Source: Exiguobacterium sp. TNDT2 (GTDB lineage Bacteria; Bacillota; Bacilli; Exiguobacteriales; Exiguobacteriaceae). Taken from it: DNA of 64,000 nt. Made by a program: the position numbers and the translations under genes. Shown piece after piece: positions 62,905 through 64,000 of this stretch. The notes under the pieces are model-generated. The model was given only the letters and a program-made list of their open reading frames with translations, was not told the DNA's origin and did no database searches. The first letter of the stretch is position 1; every line of letters begins with the position of its first letter. The stretch is taken from positions 1 to 64,000 of the forward strand of contig NZ_QLVE01000010.1 in the NCBI RefSeq assembly GCF_003331145.1, read 5' to 3'.

Positions 62905-64000
62905 GTGGAACGCCTAAGAACATTGCTTGAAGTTCGAAAATCGTACTTCTTTCAGATTACGTTCATTATCTTCATTATATTAGGACTTGTCATCTCTTCA
63001 CTAGCCTTCTCTGCCGATCGTGTGACGGTGTCCCGTGCGGAAGAACTGGCGAAAGAACAATTTGACTACGCGATCGACGGGAGTATTGAAAACCTGGAGA
63101 CGCGGCTCGGTAAACTATACGAAGATTTGGTCTATCTCGGTGCTTATGTCGGGAATGAGATATTTATCGAAGAGCGGATTCGCACCGGTTATTTGAATCA
63201 ACGGACGAGCTTCACCTCGATTTTTTATTACGATTTAGACGGCGACGCGTTCAAATGGTACTCGCAACGGCAAGTGCCGGCGTTGACGCTTAAGAGCGAT
63301 CCGAAATTTCAAGAAGTGCTCATCGGCGGTCGAAACGATTTGTTTATGAGTGACCCGATCTCAATCTCGGGTGACATCGGGACGTATTTGTACGTCCCTG
63401 TGCTTGAAGACAACCGAATGATTGGGTTGTTCGGCGGCAGTATCAGCGTGCTCAACTCCGATTTATATCGTCGAATGCTCGAATCGGCGAATGATGACAT
63501 GATTCTCTATTTATTAAATGAACGGGGCGAGGTATTGTCGACCTCGTTCAATCTCGTCACGGACGCAGAACGGCGCTTGTCACGATCCATCGTCGAGGCG
63601 ACGGACGTTTATGATGTACGTACAGTGTTCAGCACGAAAGACGACGTCCTCATGTATGAACCCGATGCACGCGTCAACGGATGGAGCGTTCTCGCGAAGC
63701 ATAGCACCGATTCCGTCTACGAAGCGGTGTATGCGACACGTTGGCAATACTTGATGATCACGCTCGTCACGTTCTTCTTGAGCATACTCGTCGGCCTGTT
63801 GTTGTCGAAGACGCTGACGAGTCCGTTGCTTGAACTCGTTCAAAGTATCAAACAGCAACAGTCGCTTGAACCGATCCAACTCGAACGGACCGGATCAAAA
63901 GAAATTGAGACGTTGCTCGATACGTACAACGATTACTCCCGCCGCATGGAGACGGCTCGACGTGAACAGCTCAGTCAACAACAGCTGTTGCTTCAACAAG
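62905..64000 (+). CDS. Membrane sensor protein with extracellular dCache-like domain (cut by right edge)
   Basis: The frame is open from GTG 62905 (after AAAGGAGGG) to the window end without a stop, giving at least 365 residues. TM1 is about 16-37, the extracellular double-Cache-like sensor about 45-285 (FTSIFYYDLDGDAFKWY, GTYLYVPVLEDNRMIGLFGG, NGWSVLAKHSTDSVYEAVY), TM2 about 288-310, and a HAMP-like linker follows (LLSKTLTSPLLELVQSI) leading into a coiled coil. The output domain (diguanylate cyclase, histidine kinase or other) is outside the window, so its type cannot be decided. Confidence 0.8.
   Translation, partial: MERLRTLLEVRKSYFFQITFIIFIILGLVISSLAFSADRVTVSRAEELAKEQFDYAIDGSIENLETRLGKLYEDLVYLGAYVGNEIFIEERIRTGYLNQRTSFTSIFYYDLDGDAFKWYSQRQVPALTLKSDPKFQEVLIGGRNDLFMSDPISISGDIGTYLYVPVLEDNRMIGLFGGSISVLNSDLYRRMLESANDDMILYLLNERGEVLSTSFNLVTDAERRLSRSIVEATDVYDVRTVFSTKDDVLMYEPDARVNGWSVLAKHSTDSVYEAVYATRWQYLMITLVTFFLSILVGLLLSKTLTSPLLELVQSIKQQQSLEPIQLERTGSKEIETLLDTYNDYSRRMETARREQLSQQQLLLQQ

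Overview
The window is a chromosomal segment of a low-GC-lineage Gram-positive bacterium (Bacillales). Gene order follows Bacillus subtilis over long stretches: ysdA/ysdC-ysgA-pheST-rnhC; comEA-comEC-yqzM-holA-rpsT-lepA-hemW-hrcA-grpE-dnaK-dnaJ-prmA-rsmE; rpsU-yqeY-floA-phoH-pgpH-ybeY-dgkA-era-recO-glyQS-ccpN-ppsR-dnaG-sigA-cccA-trmK-yqfO-ispH. Base composition is moderate (about half G+C by eye). The sporulation genes that sit inside these blocks in Bacillus (gpr and spoIIP between rpsT and lepA; yqfC and yqfD before phoH) are absent. This fits a non-sporulating member such as Exiguobacterium, an inference from layout and composition rather than a proof.

Region by region. 1-330 holds the 5' end of an IS200/IS605-type tnpB running off the left edge, plus its non-coding flank. 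333-6658 carries a DUF1294 gene, a dimeric dUTPase, an M42 aminopeptidase, a SpoU methyltransferase and a Phe T-box in front of pheST. 6700-9850 is a leftward block: a PfoR/EIIC-like membrane protein behind a Leu/Ile leader-peptide attenuator, an alpha/beta hydrolase and RNase HIII. 9900-12410 is a sigma-W-type NfeD/flotillin operon with an extra coiled-coil gene. 12480-15160 is a BMP-type lipoprotein coupled to a chemoreceptor. 15315-19790 is competence (comEA, comEC), yqzM, holA and a GNAT gene. 19818-26858 has rpsT divergent from lepA, a serine operon (serC, serA, DUF1015) and hemW. 27600-34099 is the CIRCE-controlled heat-shock operon with prmA and rsmE. 34183-37842 is a very large secreted subtilase. 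38175-41345 is the SAM-recycling and transsulfuration operon yrrT-luxS-mccA-mccB. Then come rarD, deoC, rpsU-yqeY, a second NfeD/flotillin operon (floA), the phoH-recO block, a Gly T-box with glyQS, ccpN-ppsR, the dnaG-sigA block, cccA, trmK, yqfO and ispH. A double-membrane-span sensor protein is cut by the right edge.

Most of the window is housekeeping. The parts that deserve attention are regulatory or contextual: the branched-chain-type leader peptide and attenuator before the PfoR-like gene; two near-identical sigma-W-type promoters, each before an NfeD/flotillin pair; a DUF1015 protein that looks like the missing step of a serine operon; and the substrate-binding lipoprotein translationally coupled to a chemoreceptor. 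No tRNA, rRNA or CRISPR array was seen.
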